Positions 1 through 8,791 of a stretch of 64,000 nt of DNA are shown here, one piece after another; positions within the stretch are counted from its first letter, which is position 1; each line of letters starts with the position of its first letter. The stretch comes from Verrucomicrobiota bacterium (lineage in GTDB: Bacteria; Verrucomicrobiota; Verrucomicrobiia; Limisphaerales; Pedosphaeraceae). Location: positions 124,001-188,000 of the forward strand of contig JAJPHR010000056.1 of the NCBI GenBank assembly GCA_021325145.1. The letters run 5' to 3'. The position numbers were made by a program, and so were the translations under genes. Below the pieces are notes generated by a model, which worked only from the letters and a program-made list of their open reading frames with translations, was not told the origin of the DNA and did no database searches.

Positions 1-1060
1 TGCTGTTCGTCGTTCCAAAAATGTTGCCACCGTCGGTAATGATGGCGCTGTTCTTCAGCCACTGATAGCTGAGGGGAGTCCGCCCGGAGACGTTGGCCCG
101 AAATACGGCAGTGGCGCCAGCGAAGACTGGCGCATCGGGAATCGGGGCAATGGCGGCCGTAGCTGTTGCGGCATTGGCGCGCGGAATGATCTGAATCGCA
201 TTAATTGGAGCGCGAGTGGCGAATCGCTGGCTCCTGATTAAAACAGTATCGTTGGTCAAACCCGTGAGGACTGTGTAGTTTCCAGGGAAATTCCCATATT
301 GAGATACCGTGCCGCCGCTCACGACTCCATACGGGCCAGTCTGAACGTCACCCGGAACCTGGGCGTAAGTAAGGAGGCTGATAAAATTGGCGCGATCGCA
401 GATGAACACGTGAGTGTCCAGATCCGCACCCAAAACCAGGTTGGTCGAGGGACCACTTGCCGCCACGGTCCAGTATTCTCCGGAGCGCCCGGCATTATTG
501 CCAGCGGGACTGGCGTCACCGTCCGAATAGAGGACCACATCGTATGCCGCGGCGCTCTGAGTTGCCAACCAGGCTTGCAGTCCAGTCAAATACACCAATG
601 GCCAGTTGCGATTGTTGTTCGACGCGGTACTGTACATATTGGCTTGAAAAGTGACGTTGGCGTTGCCGTTGTTGTCCAGGAACGGGTTCATTAAATTGCC
701 GTCTGGTGAGCCTTGGTCAACCGTGGTGTTCCCGGTTTCACTCCACGTGTTTGGGCTGGTCCAGTTGACTCCGACGGTGGTCGCAGCACCGGAACTGTCG
801 ATGGCCGCTGTGTTCGTTCCTTGCGCTCCCGAATAATTATTCCAATTCACCTGCGCAAAGCCGGGCGCGCCCGCCGAGTCCGTGGGCGCCAGCATATTGC
901 CATTGGTGTTGCCGACGTTCGCGCCGGTCAGGAAGTGCAGGCCGATGGTAGCGCCGGATGCGATGTCCGCCAGAGAGATCGTTGCAGCGGCGAACAAGAT
1001 TCTTCCGCCAAGGCGCAATAGGCGGTTAAACTGAGATTGAAAGGTTGGCTGGGTGTTCAT
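1..1060 (-). CDS. Secreted Ig-like domain protein, 5' part only (runs off the window)
   Basis: I translated the minus strand from the ATG at 1060 down to base 1 and the frame stays open, so this is the first ~353 residues of a longer gene. It begins with a signal peptide (MNTQPTFQSQFNRLLRLGGR, then a hydrophobic stretch ending near GAT). The mature part starts with a beta-rich domain (IGLHFLTGANVG...) and contains NNNRNWPLVYLTG and YDVVLYSDGDASPAGNN. Its visible end, SYQWLKNSAIITDGGNI, is an Ig-like module of the type repeated in the giant secreted proteins at 49190-62295. Likely cell-surface or extracellular; specific role unknown. A GATAAAC motif lies about 45 bases upstream of the start. 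Start and frame are well supported; the family name is not. Confidence 0.8.
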   Translation of the reverse strand, partial: MNTQPTFQSQFNRLLRLGGRILFAAATISLADIASGATIGLHFLTGANVGNTNGNMLAPTDSAGAPGFAQVNWNNYSGAQGTNTAAIDSSGAATTVGVNWTSPNTWSETGNTTVDQGSPDGNLMNPFLDNNGNANVTFQANMYSTASNNNRNWPLVYLTGLQAWLATQSAAAYDVVLYSDGDASPAGNNAGRSGEYWTVAASGPSTNLVLGADLDTHVFICDRANFISLLTYAQVPGDVQTGPYGVVSGGTVSQYGNFPGNYTVLTGLTNDTVLIRSQRFATRAPINAIQIIPRANAATATAAIAPIPDAPVFAGATAVFRANVSGRTPLSYQWLKNSAIITDGGNIFGTTNS

Positions 1061-1363
1061 AGAACTGAATCGGTTAAGCTTGAATGCTTTTGGTAACACG
1101 CGTTAGTTTATCGGCGTAGTCATCCGCAAAACATGCCTTTAGTGGCACTTATGAAAGGCTGTGCGGAGATAATAATGACTACCGTGGACAAATCAAGAAC
1201 TAAATGGAAGTATTTGACGGAGTTTTTTAGATGCGCCTGGGGGATATTTCGTCACCAATGTTAGCGGCCATTTCGAGACGGCGGATGACGCATGGATGGA
1301 CTGCCCGGCAATCCAAGTTAAGCACGTGATTGGCCAATCCCCCCTTGACTTGAGGCTCTAAAA
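1061..1363. other. Intergenic region upstream of the secreted-protein gene
   Basis: About 300 bases between the start of the minus-strand secreted-protein gene and the 3' end of tRNA-Arg. No convincing coding frame on either strand. It should carry the promoter of the minus-strand gene; the only recognisable piece is the GATAAAC-type motif near 1105-1115, listed separately. Confidence 0.5.
1103..1117 (-). promoter_or_regulatory. GATAAAC-type upstream motif (copy 1)
   Basis: Read on the minus strand, GCCGATAAACTAACG lies about 45 bases before the ATG at 1060. Near-identical motifs occur before 13914 (GCCGATAAACGAATA) and before 6463 (GATAAACTAGAACC), all 38-48 bases from the start codon on the minus strand. 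The core could be a -10 element (TAAACT against TATAAT) or a regulator site. Three copies at similar distances argue against chance, but no -35 box is clear. Confidence 0.35.
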
Positions 1364-1440
1364 TGGTGCACCCAGCAAGAGTTGAACTTGCAACCTTCTG
1401 ATCCGTAGTCAGATGCTCTATCCAATTGAGCTATGGGTGC
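1364..1440 (-). tRNA. tRNA-Arg (anticodon ACG)
   Basis: On the minus strand the 77 bases fold as a complete tRNA: acceptor GCACCCA pairing with TGGGTGC, D arm AGCTCAATTGGATAGAGC, anticodon stem TCTGA/TCAGA around loop CTACGGA (anticodon ACG, read as ICG after deamination), and a T arm containing GTTCAACTC. A CCA end is encoded. It decodes CGN arginine codons. Confidence 0.97.
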
Positions 1441-1579
1441 GCTCAAAGGCCATGAAACCTACAAATGCCGGGGCGGAAGCGCAAGTCATTTATCCGAGCG
1501 CCAAATCCGCGCGGAAAAGCGAGCGGACTGGGGTCCCTCACCCACATTACAAAAACTCACTGGGACGCTAGGTTGGGGC

Positions 1580-2416
1580 ATGAACGAAAGGGATTTTGGG
1601 GCGAACCTTCACGCCGACTCGTTGAAGCTGCGCCTGAGCAGCATCTCATCGCTGTGGCTCGCTGTCCTGATGGTCGTCACACCGGGAATTGTTTCCGCCG
1701 CCGCGCTCAAGCCGGGCATTGATCCGCAGGCGGACGAATGGGTCAAACGCATGAGCGACTACCTCGGACAGGCCCAGCATTTCTCGGTCAATACCGAAAT
1801 CTGGCAGGATACCCAACTGGCTAATGGACAGAGCGTCCAGGCGGGACGAACCGTCGAATTGCAGGTGCGCCGCCCGAACCGGTTCCACTCGGCGGTGCAT
1901 TCCACGCGCCGCAATCGCGAACTGTTTTATGACGGCAAATCGATCACGTTGCTCAATCGCGCCCAAAACTTTTTCGGCACCATCCCGGCGCCCGGCTCGC
2001 TTGATGAAGCGCTGGACGTGGCTGCGGAACGCTTCGGCATCGTCATGCCGCTGGAGGATTTGGTGGTAAGCGACCCGCACAAGGACCTGCTCGAAAACGT
2101 GATTTCGGGAACCGACATTGGGCCGGTGACGGTGTTGGGCGTTCCCTGCGAACACCTGGCGTTTTCGCAGACCAACATCGACTGGCAGATTTGGATCGAA
2201 AGCGGCGCGAAACCAGTTCCGCGAAAGCTGGTCATCACCTACAAGGATGAGGAAGGTTCGCCCCGGTTCACCGCGATTTTTTCGAACTGGGACTTTGAAA
2301 CCAAGCTGATGGATTTCGTATTCAAGTTCGAGCCGCCGCCCGGCGCATCCAAAATCGACGTCGCCGAAATAAAGACTTTAAATCAATCGCGGTCAGGACG
2401 GAAGGAGGAGAAATGA
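1580..2416 (+). CDS. Exported DUF2092-family protein
   Basis: 278 residues from ATG 1580. An upstream in-frame extension to 1433 would run into the tRNA-Arg gene, so the internal ATG is preferred. The N-terminus has a signal peptide (hydrophobic run SLWLAVLMVVTPGIVSAA). The mature protein has the DUF2092 look: an amphipathic start (ADEWVKRMSDYLGQAQHFSV), then beta strands such as GRTVELQVRRPNRFHS, NRELFYDGKSITLL, VLGVPCEHLAF and WQIWIESGAKPVPRKLVITY, a pattern shared with LolA/LolB-like lipid-binding folds. Likely periplasmic; substrate unknown. Its stop overlaps the next ATG (ATGA, 2413-2416), so the two are translationally coupled. Confidence 0.85.
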   Translation: MNERDFGANLHADSLKLRLSSISSLWLAVLMVVTPGIVSAAALKPGIDPQADEWVKRMSDYLGQAQHFSVNTEIWQDTQLANGQSVQAGRTVELQVRRPNRFHSAVHSTRRNRELFYDGKSITLLNRAQNFFGTIPAPGSLDEALDVAAERFGIVMPLEDLVVSDPHKDLLENVISGTDIGPVTVLGVPCEHLAFSQTNIDWQIWIESGAKPVPRKLVITYKDEEGSPRFTAIFSNWDFETKLMDFVFKFEPPPGASKIDVAEIKTLNQSRSGRKEEK

Positions 2417-3201
2417 AGAGCGGCGCGCACATTCGGACCGCTCACTTCTGGAGCCGGTCAGCGGGCATAGCTTCAATCGTTGCGCTTGCCCTGGGGTTCA
2501 CTCAGGCCGCGTTCTGCGCCGAACATCCCGGTGGCGCGCCACACGGAGAAGGCGGATTTGCCCGGCCAGCACCGGCGCCGCACCCGGCGGCAGTGGACCG
2601 GTTCAACCACGGAACCATCCGCCATGCGGAAACTCATGTGGTTCCGCGCCCGGAGGAAGTCCATCGGGAAGCGCCTCGCGAAATCCGCCCGGAGGAACAT
2701 CGGGAAGCGCCCCGCGAAATTGAACATCGCCCCGAGGTGTTCGAGCATCACGATGTCGATGTCGATATTCATCGACACCATTTCTGGAACGATTTTGTGT
2801 TCGGCCGGCGTTTCGCGGTGTTGCCGCCAGGCTACGCAACAGTTTATATCGGCGGGGCGCCTTATTATTACGCAGATGGTATTTACTACCAACCCAGTGC
2901 GGGCGGCTACCAGGAAGTCTATCCGCCCGCTGGAGCCGAGGTGTCACAACCACCCGACGGGTCGATCCCGATTCAGGTGGGCGATCTGGTTTATTATTTC
3001 GCTGGCGGCGCATTCTATGCGCAGCAGCCTGACGGTATGTTCGCCGTGGTTGCCCCGCCGATTGGCGCGATTGTGCCTGATTTGCCCCCTGGCGCGGTGC
3101 AGACAGTTATCAACGGCACTGTGGTTTACCAATTCAACAACGTTTACTACCGGCCCGTGTTCGTGAACGGCGTGACGCAGTATCAGATCTTTCAGCCTTG
3201 A
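2413..3201 (+). CDS. Exported DUF6515-like protein with repeated Tyr-Gly motifs
   Basis: 262 residues. A strong Shine-Dalgarno (AAGGAGG, spacer GAGAA) sits inside the end of the preceding gene and the start overlaps its stop. The signal peptide ends near FTQAAFCA. Residues ~40-125 are rich in His, Arg, Glu and Pro with repeated REAPREI units; residues ~140-262 carry repeats of the type VYIGGAPYYYADGIYYQPS, LVYYFAGGAFYAQQPDG and TVVYQFNNVYYRPVFVNG, typical of DUF6515. Such proteins are envelope-associated with no known activity. Pairing with a DUF2092 protein suggests a shared envelope role (inference). The gene converges on the barrel gene at 3234. Confidence 0.8.
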   Translation: MKSGAHIRTAHFWSRSAGIASIVALALGFTQAAFCAEHPGGAPHGEGGFARPAPAPHPAAVDRFNHGTIRHAETHVVPRPEEVHREAPREIRPEEHREAPREIEHRPEVFEHHDVDVDIHRHHFWNDFVFGRRFAVLPPGYATVYIGGAPYYYADGIYYQPSAGGYQEVYPPAGAEVSQPPDGSIPIQVGDLVYYFAGGAFYAQQPDGMFAVVAPPIGAIVPDLPPGAVQTVINGTVVYQFNNVYYRPVFVNGVTQYQIFQP

Positions 3202-3233
3202 GAGATCCCCCCGCCGGAACCCGATGCCATTCT

Positions 3234-5711
3234 TCAGCGAAGCCGAAAGGTCATGCTGGCAAATAGCGTGTGGGCGCGGAAATTGGCGACTCCGCCACTG
3301 GTTGGTTCATTGTAATAACTGAATCGGTATTGGAGTTTGCCGGAGACGTTCTCGTTGAACCGGTGCGCCAGCCCCATTTGTGCCGCGTGCATTTTGTATG
3401 TAATCCCCACGGGCACAACACTGGCAAAATCCGTTTGGCCATAATTTGCCTCGGAGAACAGGTAGCCGAGGGACAAATCGCTGTATTGATCCAGAACGTA
3501 GGTTCCGTTGGCAAGGGCGGTATAGATGTCTCCCCGGTATGGAGCAATGAAGGCAGTGCCATTATTCTCGGTAATGGTTCTGGAGGTTTGATAGGAAAAA
3601 GTGGTGTCGAGGAAAAGCCGCCGGCTGGGCAACCACGTCGCCCCGATGGAATAAATCCGGGAGTCGGTCTGGCCCGCAAGGATCGGCCCCCCGGGCGACG
3701 CGACGATTCCCAAATTTGGGTCAAAGGCGGTGGCGGTCGTTTCGCGGTATCGAGTGGTTAAATACTGGTAGGACAAACTCGGTTTAAACCAGGTGCAGGG
3801 ATGCAAAACGAGTTTCACCTCGGCTTCATCGGTCACCAGATCGCGGGATTGGATGAATCCCGGATAACCGTTAACAGGCTGCGGATTTTGGTTGGTCTTA
3901 TAAAAGCTGTCGTTTTCGTAGCGGCGATAATGGGCGGTCAAGGAAACGCTGCGCCATGGGGAAGTGGTAAAGCCGGTTCGCAGATCGCTCAACTGGCTGG
4001 AAAAAGAGGGGTTCTCCTGAAAGTTGCCGCTTGGTTGCAGGTCACTGTCGGTTTGCCCGATGCTTTGCTGCCGCAACCGGCCTTCGGCAAATAAAACGGT
4101 GAAAGGGATCCGGGTGTAGCGCAGGGCCAGGGATTCCGTCACGGTACTCTCCTGGTAATCCGAGTTCAACACGGCGGGGTTGACCGCCAGGGTGCCTGGC
4201 GCGCTCTCCGTATAGGGAATCTCATTCAGGATGCCGCTGCCAAAGCCGTTCTCGTGCGTCCACTCGCTCTGCACTCCCAGTGAAATCGTCAACTTGTCAA
4301 AAGGACCAAGGAGGCCGTTGAGATTAACCACGTGCGATTCCCGTTCCAGCGTGATGCGGGGAACCTGGCTGACAAAACTCAGGACATTGGCGAAAGTAAC
4401 TGTATCCGCGAATGAGGCGTCGGAATTCAGCTTGCTGTAAAGGTAGCCCGCCGAACCGAAGAGCCAGCCGTTGAACTGTTTTTCAAACCGGATGGTGTTG
4501 GCCCCCTGGAAATAGCGGTTGCCCTCGCTGGTGTTATTCGCCACGAGGCTGCGGGCGGCCTGGTTGGTCTGTGTTGTATCAAGGTGATAAAACTCTCCGC
4601 GAAACCGCTCCTGGATCGTGACGCCCTTGACCTCGTCATCGAGGTCGAACTTGATGATATGGACCCCCTCCTGGATGTTTTTGCTCGCCGGCGCGATGCT
4701 AATAAAGTTGCCGAATTGACCCGCCGCCCCCCAACTTGTAATGGCTTCGTCGCCTTTCCGATAATCATATTCATAGCCCAACACCAGCTGGGGCAGGTGC
4801 GGCAGGGTGAGGCCGAAATCCACCCAGGCCTTGCCGATATCCAAGTGCAGATCCCGATTCAGGCTGAGCGCTGTTGGCGTAATGGGCTGAGGACGATAAC
4901 CGCCCGTATCATCATAATATTTCCGATATTGCTCCCAGCCTGAATGGACAAAGCCGATTTCATTCTTCTCCAGGGACAAGGTGACTTTGTAGTCGTTCAG
5001 CAGAGCGTGCCCGGCGATGGAAAATTTTGTCCCGGGAACGCTCCGATCAATCAGCTCGAAATATTCGATGCCTCCGTTTGCGCCGTCTTTTTGCCAATAC
5101 AACTCGCGAAACTTGTGGCTGTCGCCACTGACACCGGTGGCCCCAGCCAGCAGGGAAACGTCGAGCAGCGTAACATTCGTGGGAGGGGCTTCTTCCCAGA
5201 TTACGCCTTGGTCAATCCACGCGCGCAGCAAGCCAATTTGTTTCGCGCTGAGCTGGTCGCCCTTGCCGAGCGGCGGCATTTCCATGTCCTCCACCAGGTG
5301 GGAGACATAATGAATGAGCGGACTTTTGGCGCTGTTGCCCGGGATGATGTCCGTGCCCTCGTCCCCACCCTTCAATGCATCCGCGCGGTTGTCGAGCCGG
5401 AAGTGGCTCTTGGGCTTCTCGGAGCCGTGGCACCGCAGACACGAGGCGTCCAGAATCGGCTTTATATCACGGGCAAAATCAACCTGGTTGGTGGCAGGGG
5501 GCGGCAACTTGGATTCATCAATGGCGGGTGCCGAAAGCAGCGGGAAGCACGGAAAAAAGGAGGCGCACAGGCAAGCCCCCCAAAGCTTCAACGCCAGGTT
5601 AGGGCCTGACGGGTCACGCCGGCGGAACCATTCTGCTGCGAATTTTTTCCGTTCGCCTTTCAATAGAGGTAGAAAGGTTGGACATTGGAGCCGTGAACTG
5701 CGGCATGGCAA
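3234..5711 (-). CDS. Outer-membrane beta-barrel with N-terminal planctomycete-type cytochrome c domain
   Basis: Up to 825 residues. Residues ~39-63 look like a signal peptide (LALKLWGACLCASFFPCFPLLSAPA), so a later non-ATG start (for example TTG near residue 41) is possible. Residues ~79-175 are a PSCyt1-type domain: DFARDIKPILDASCLRCHG with one haem motif CLRCH (91-95), SHFRLDNRADALKGG, and MPPLGKGDQLSAKQIGLLRAWIDQG. From ~195 to the end are alternating amphipathic strands ending in ASMTFRLR, as in MtrB/PioB-like porins. The gene overlaps the end of the multiheme cytochrome gene (5660) by about 50 bases, so the pair is probably one operon. Proposed role: a barrel that houses the cytochrome and carries electrons across the outer membrane. 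The haem domain is clear; MtrB likeness is inferred from topology and context. Confidence 0.75.
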   Translation of the reverse strand: MPCRSSRLQCPTFLPLLKGERKKFAAEWFRRRDPSGPNLALKLWGACLCASFFPCFPLLSAPAIDESKLPPPATNQVDFARDIKPILDASCLRCHGSEKPKSHFRLDNRADALKGGDEGTDIIPGNSAKSPLIHYVSHLVEDMEMPPLGKGDQLSAKQIGLLRAWIDQGVIWEEAPPTNVTLLDVSLLAGATGVSGDSHKFRELYWQKDGANGGIEYFELIDRSVPGTKFSIAGHALLNDYKVTLSLEKNEIGFVHSGWEQYRKYYDDTGGYRPQPITPTALSLNRDLHLDIGKAWVDFGLTLPHLPQLVLGYEYDYRKGDEAITSWGAAGQFGNFISIAPASKNIQEGVHIIKFDLDDEVKGVTIQERFRGEFYHLDTTQTNQAARSLVANNTSEGNRYFQGANTIRFEKQFNGWLFGSAGYLYSKLNSDASFADTVTFANVLSFVSQVPRITLERESHVVNLNGLLGPFDKLTISLGVQSEWTHENGFGSGILNEIPYTESAPGTLAVNPAVLNSDYQESTVTESLALRYTRIPFTVLFAEGRLRQQSIGQTDSDLQPSGNFQENPSFSSQLSDLRTGFTTSPWRSVSLTAHYRRYENDSFYKTNQNPQPVNGYPGFIQSRDLVTDEAEVKLVLHPCTWFKPSLSYQYLTTRYRETTATAFDPNLGIVASPGGPILAGQTDSRIYSIGATWLPSRRLFLDTTFSYQTSRTITENNGTAFIAPYRGDIYTALANGTYVLDQYSDLSLGYLFSEANYGQTDFASVVPVGITYKMHAAQMGLAHRFNENVSGKLQYRFSYYNEPTSGGVANFRAHTLFASMTFRLR

Positions 5712-6463
5712 CCGGCGCTCCAGCAGGTGCCAATACGAACGAAGCCGCTATGATTGACATTCCCGATATAGAGGGTGCCCGGACCACCCTGGCCCGGCAC
5801 TTGGGCATGACAGCGAAGGCAAAGATTGCCGTCACGTATGGTGAGCATTTTGGGATTAATGGAGCCGTGCGGGTTGTGGCAGACGGTGCAACCCTCGCGG
5901 AGCGCCGCGTGTTCGAACGTGACCGGCTTGGTCTGTTCCCGGTGGCATTGGGCGCAGGTGTCGTTCAGGCGCGCCATGGCCAACCCGGTCGGTTTCATGA
6001 TGTCCATACCATGAGGGTCGTGGCACTGAACACAGTTCATCTTGCCCTCAAGCACCGGGTGATGCTGGGGCAAATGGAATTCCGCCTGGACCTCCAGATG
6101 GCAGGCCAGACAGGCTTGAGGCTCCTTGCCCGGGTTGATGATGAACTTTCCCCGTCCGCCGCCTGCCGCCACATGTTTGCTGGCGGGTCCGTGGCATGAC
6201 TCGCAACCGCCCCGCCCGGCCATGGCCGCATTCTCAATTCGCAGACGGGCATGGGGACTGGAAGGGAACACCCGCGAGATATTGGTGTGACAGTCAAAAC
6301 ACACCTGGTCGCCCACGAAGGTGGCACCTTCGATTTGCAAGGGAACGACCACCGCACGATCCACCGTGGAGCAGGAATTCACCAGTAAGAGCAGTCCCAA
6401 GGCACCCGCACTCAAAGCCAATCCGGCCAGAAAGTGCAGGCGCTTGGCGCTTGCCCTGCGCAT
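5660..6463 (-). CDS. Multiheme c-type cytochrome, DmsE/MtrA-like, putative lipoprotein
   Basis: 267 residues. The N-terminus is a signal sequence; LLLVNSC (Cys31) resembles a lipobox though Asn at -2 is not canonical. Seven CXXCH haem motifs: 55-59, 87-91, 118-122, 144-148, 170-174, 192-196 and 215-219, plus a terminal CWSAGCH (247-253) with four residues between cysteines. That gives seven or eight haems against ten in MtrA. Motifs such as CESCHGPASKH, CVQCHDPHG, CTVCHNPHG and the C-terminal AVHGSN are typical of DmsE-family cytochromes. It is expressed ahead of, and overlaps, the haem-bearing barrel gene, supporting a porin-cytochrome pair for electron exchange with the cell exterior (inference). 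A GATAAAC motif lies 38 bases upstream. Confidence 0.88.
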   Translation of the reverse strand: MRRASAKRLHFLAGLALSAGALGLLLLVNSCSTVDRAVVVPLQIEGATFVGDQVCFDCHTNISRVFPSSPHARLRIENAAMAGRGGCESCHGPASKHVAAGGGRGKFIINPGKEPQACLACHLEVQAEFHLPQHHPVLEGKMNCVQCHDPHGMDIMKPTGLAMARLNDTCAQCHREQTKPVTFEHAALREGCTVCHNPHGSINPKMLTIRDGNLCLRCHAQVPGQGGPGTLYIGNVNHSGFVRIGTCWSAGCHAAVHGSNVQPFYLY

Positions 6464-6498
6464 GCGGAACGCGTTTAGAAAGCCGGCATTCAGAAGGT

Positions 6499-6512
6499 TC
6501 TAGTTTATCAAT
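6499..6512 (-). promoter_or_regulatory. GATAAAC-type upstream motif (copy 2)
   Basis: On the minus strand GATTGATAAACTAGAA lies about 38 bases before the ATG of the multiheme cytochrome gene. It matches the motif before 1060 over GATAAACTA. Function is inferred only from repetition and position. Confidence 0.35.
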
Positions 6513-6572
6513 CGGCCTGTCTGTTCCCCGCAAGGCTTGGCTCCTCTCGACGCATTTCCGTCCGGTCTTGCG

Positions 6573-7574
6573 TCAAGGGTTTGGAAGCCGGCCCACCCGG
6601 TAATAAAGAGTCCCGCCCGGCGCGAAGGGATCGGTGAAATGAGCCGGGCTGCTGCCTGGGATGTTCGTCAACACTGGCACCCAATTGACCAGATTCGAAG
6701 ATTTCATCACGACGTATGAAAGCCCCGGATTGGCGGTGTAGTCGAACGAGAAGGTGCCGTTTGTGATCTTGGGTGGGGAATTGGAAATGGTCACTGGAAC
6801 CACGGCGGTGACATTTACCACGGCGGAGGTGCCCGAAACGCCGGCAGCCGTTGCCACGGCGGAGAGCGCGTAAGAACCCGCAGACAGGTTGTTGGCGGTG
6901 AAGTTGAAGGGCGCAGCTTGAGCCGAACCAAGCAGGTTGCCATTGGCAAAGAACGCCACGTTGGTAACCGTGCCACTGCTCACCGTGGCATTGGCTTTGA
7001 TGCCTATATTCGCGGGAGCTGCAAATGTGGCTCCGCTGGCCAGGTTGGTAATGGTAACCGAGGGCGTTGGCGGAGTCACGGCACCAGGGGTGGAACGTAT
7101 ATAGGTGAAGCCGCTGCCAGATACATGAAAGTCAGCCCATGCGGTAAACTCCAGGGCGAGGTAAATGTCCTGGCTCACGATATGAACCACCATTGGTTTA
7201 TTCTTTATGTAGGCACCAAAGACTCCACCGGGACCAGTGTGCCCGGCACGAATCGTGGCGAAGTTCGTGTAGGTCAACGTCTGATAATCGGCAATCGACC
7301 CGAAAGCCCACGTAGTATCCGTTGGGCTGGTGGTACCGTTGTAAAAAGTTTCTCCGGCTGCAAGATTGTATAATGGCATATTATCACCCCGGGCCAATGA
7401 TACCACTCCGGCCACAAGCACATCTGCGGCCCCAGGAGAAGGCTGAACGTATGTGAAATTAGGGCCAGTCCACACCGTGCTGGCATTGGCCAGGGAAACC
7501 GTCATCATCACCATGGCTAAAGCGGCGATCCGGACGATATGAAGTACCGAGAAAAGGCGTATGTTAGTTCTCAT
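6573..7574 (-). CDS. Secreted Ig-like domain protein (paralogue of 44928-45908)
   Basis: 333 residues from ATG 7574, which overlaps the stop of the upstream PEP-CTERM gene (ATGA, 7571-7574); the longer frame to 7667 is less likely. The signal peptide ends at SLANAS. The mature protein opens with TVWTGPNFTYVQPSPGA, followed by a globular domain to ~190, an Ig-like domain (VTITNLASGATFAAPANIGI, VTNVAFFANGNLLGSAQAAP, ~193-285) and a C-terminal domain (LSYVVMKSSNLVNWVPVLTN ... LYYRVGRLPNP). The gene at 44928 has the same order and the same ending, so they are paralogues. Exported; function unknown. Confidence 0.82.
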   Translation of the reverse strand: MRTNIRLFSVLHIVRIAALAMVMMTVSLANASTVWTGPNFTYVQPSPGAADVLVAGVVSLARGDNMPLYNLAAGETFYNGTTSPTDTTWAFGSIADYQTLTYTNFATIRAGHTGPGGVFGAYIKNKPMVVHIVSQDIYLALEFTAWADFHVSGSGFTYIRSTPGAVTPPTPSVTITNLASGATFAAPANIGIKANATVSSGTVTNVAFFANGNLLGSAQAAPFNFTANNLSAGSYALSAVATAAGVSGTSAVVNVTAVVPVTISNSPPKITNGTFSFDYTANPGLSYVVMKSSNLVNWVPVLTNIPGSSPAHFTDPFAPGGTLYYRVGRLPNP

Positions 7575-8413
7575 TGATGATTCGACGCGCGAGCGAAAAA
7601 AATGTTCCCGATTTTTTGCTTTTTTGCGAATTGCCATCGGGCGAGCGCGGCCAATCCTGTACCGCACAACATGAGCGATAGACCGCCCGGTTCCGGTGTC
7701 GCAACAATGGTTAGCGTCGGACTTCCGATGCCGGCGCTCGAACGGGCGCTAAAGAGGTAGCTCACCTGATCGTCCGCCGCGAACAAGCGCAGGCTCAGGT
7801 CGTCCCCGGCGACAAGATCACTAATCAGACCGGAAGAGAGATTCAGGCTGTAAGTGCTCGTGCCGCTGGTTCCGCCGCCAAAACTGAAGGTTCCCAACCC
7901 CTGGTCGGTGGCATTGTTGATGTTATTGTTTAGCAGGCTGTTGTAAGAAATGCCGTCACTCGTGGGGATTCCGCCACTGCCGGTGCCTTCGACCCAGGAA
8001 TTATCCTGCATCAACGAAACACTGAATTGCCCGGCGGCGACTGGATTGAAAATGGCGTTGCCGTGCGGGGTTGCCGTCAGTTGCAGCGTGATTGACTGGA
8101 CGGTCCAGGCATCCTGCCCGTACTGCGCGTCCAACGAACTGCGCACGCTGGAAAGGTCAAATTTAATCACGCTCTGAAACGCGCCCTGCGGCAGCCCACC
8201 CGCCGCGATCGCCAGCGCGCCCGCAGCGCCAAAGTTGCTCGAACTAAGGCTGCCGTTCGCACCGGGGGTGACAAAGGCATCGGCTATTGGGGTGGTGCTG
8301 AACGTTGCCGCTCCGCAAGGCCAGACACAAAGAGCTGCGACAACAATTGTGAGAATCAGCGCGGCTTTTCGAAAGCAACAGATTAATGGAAAGTTATGGC
8401 CGTCCGAAGGCAT
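7571..8413 (-). CDS. PEP-CTERM sorting-domain protein (DNRLRE-type beta domain)
   Basis: About 280 residues from ATG 8413; an in-frame ATG at 8458 gives 15 more residues and neither has a strong ribosome site. The signal peptide is FRKAALILTIVVAALCVWPCGAA. The mature part (STTPIADAFVTPGANGSLSS, FQSVIKFDLSSVRSSLD, SVSLMQDNSWVEGTGSG) looks like a carbohydrate-binding-like DNRLRE domain. The C-terminus has TPEPGG, a hydrophobic helix LSLMLCGTGLAALARW and basic FAKKQK, the PEP-CTERM tripartite signal read by exosortase; an extra ~13 residues follow the basic patch, which is unusual. Overlaps the next gene by four bases. Confidence 0.85.
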   Translation of the reverse strand: MPSDGHNFPLICCFRKAALILTIVVAALCVWPCGAATFSTTPIADAFVTPGANGSLSSSNFGAAGALAIAAGGLPQGAFQSVIKFDLSSVRSSLDAQYGQDAWTVQSITLQLTATPHGNAIFNPVAAGQFSVSLMQDNSWVEGTGSGGIPTSDGISYNSLLNNNINNATDQGLGTFSFGGGTSGTSTYSLNLSSGLISDLVAGDDLSLRLFAADDQVSYLFSARSSAGIGSPTLTIVATPEPGGLSLMLCGTGLAALARWQFAKKQKIGNIFFARASNHQ

Positions 8414-8458
8414 ATGCGATACGACACCGCGAATCGGGATATGTTCCCGGAATTCCAT

Positions 8459-8791
8459 CTTTCAAAAAGCTTGGCCGGTTCCGGGGAGCTTGGTAGCACG
8501 TTGCAAATCAGCATGTTAGACGAATGTGGAAGCGCTATTTGCGTGTTTTGCTCGCCTCGGGGCAACCAAACTTCGTGATTTTCCAAATCCTGTGGGTGTG
8601 TGGCTGCAATTGTTGGCCGGATTAGCGTGGGGTGAAAGCCCTATAGCCCGGTGCGCGTTCGTCAAGGAGGATACGCGCGTTCGAGTTGCCGTGCCGCACG
8701 TTGGAAGAGCCGCTTGGACAAGTGCGAAGTAAAACCGTGGCAACCAGAAACACAATGCCGGCAAGTTGGTCTGACGCCGGGTCCCTCGGTT
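8459..8791. other. Divergent intergenic region
   Basis: Separates the minus-strand PEP-CTERM gene from the plus-strand Kdo hydroxylase gene. It must hold both promoters, but I could not pick confident -35/-10 pairs. No coding frame here looks real. Confidence 0.4.
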
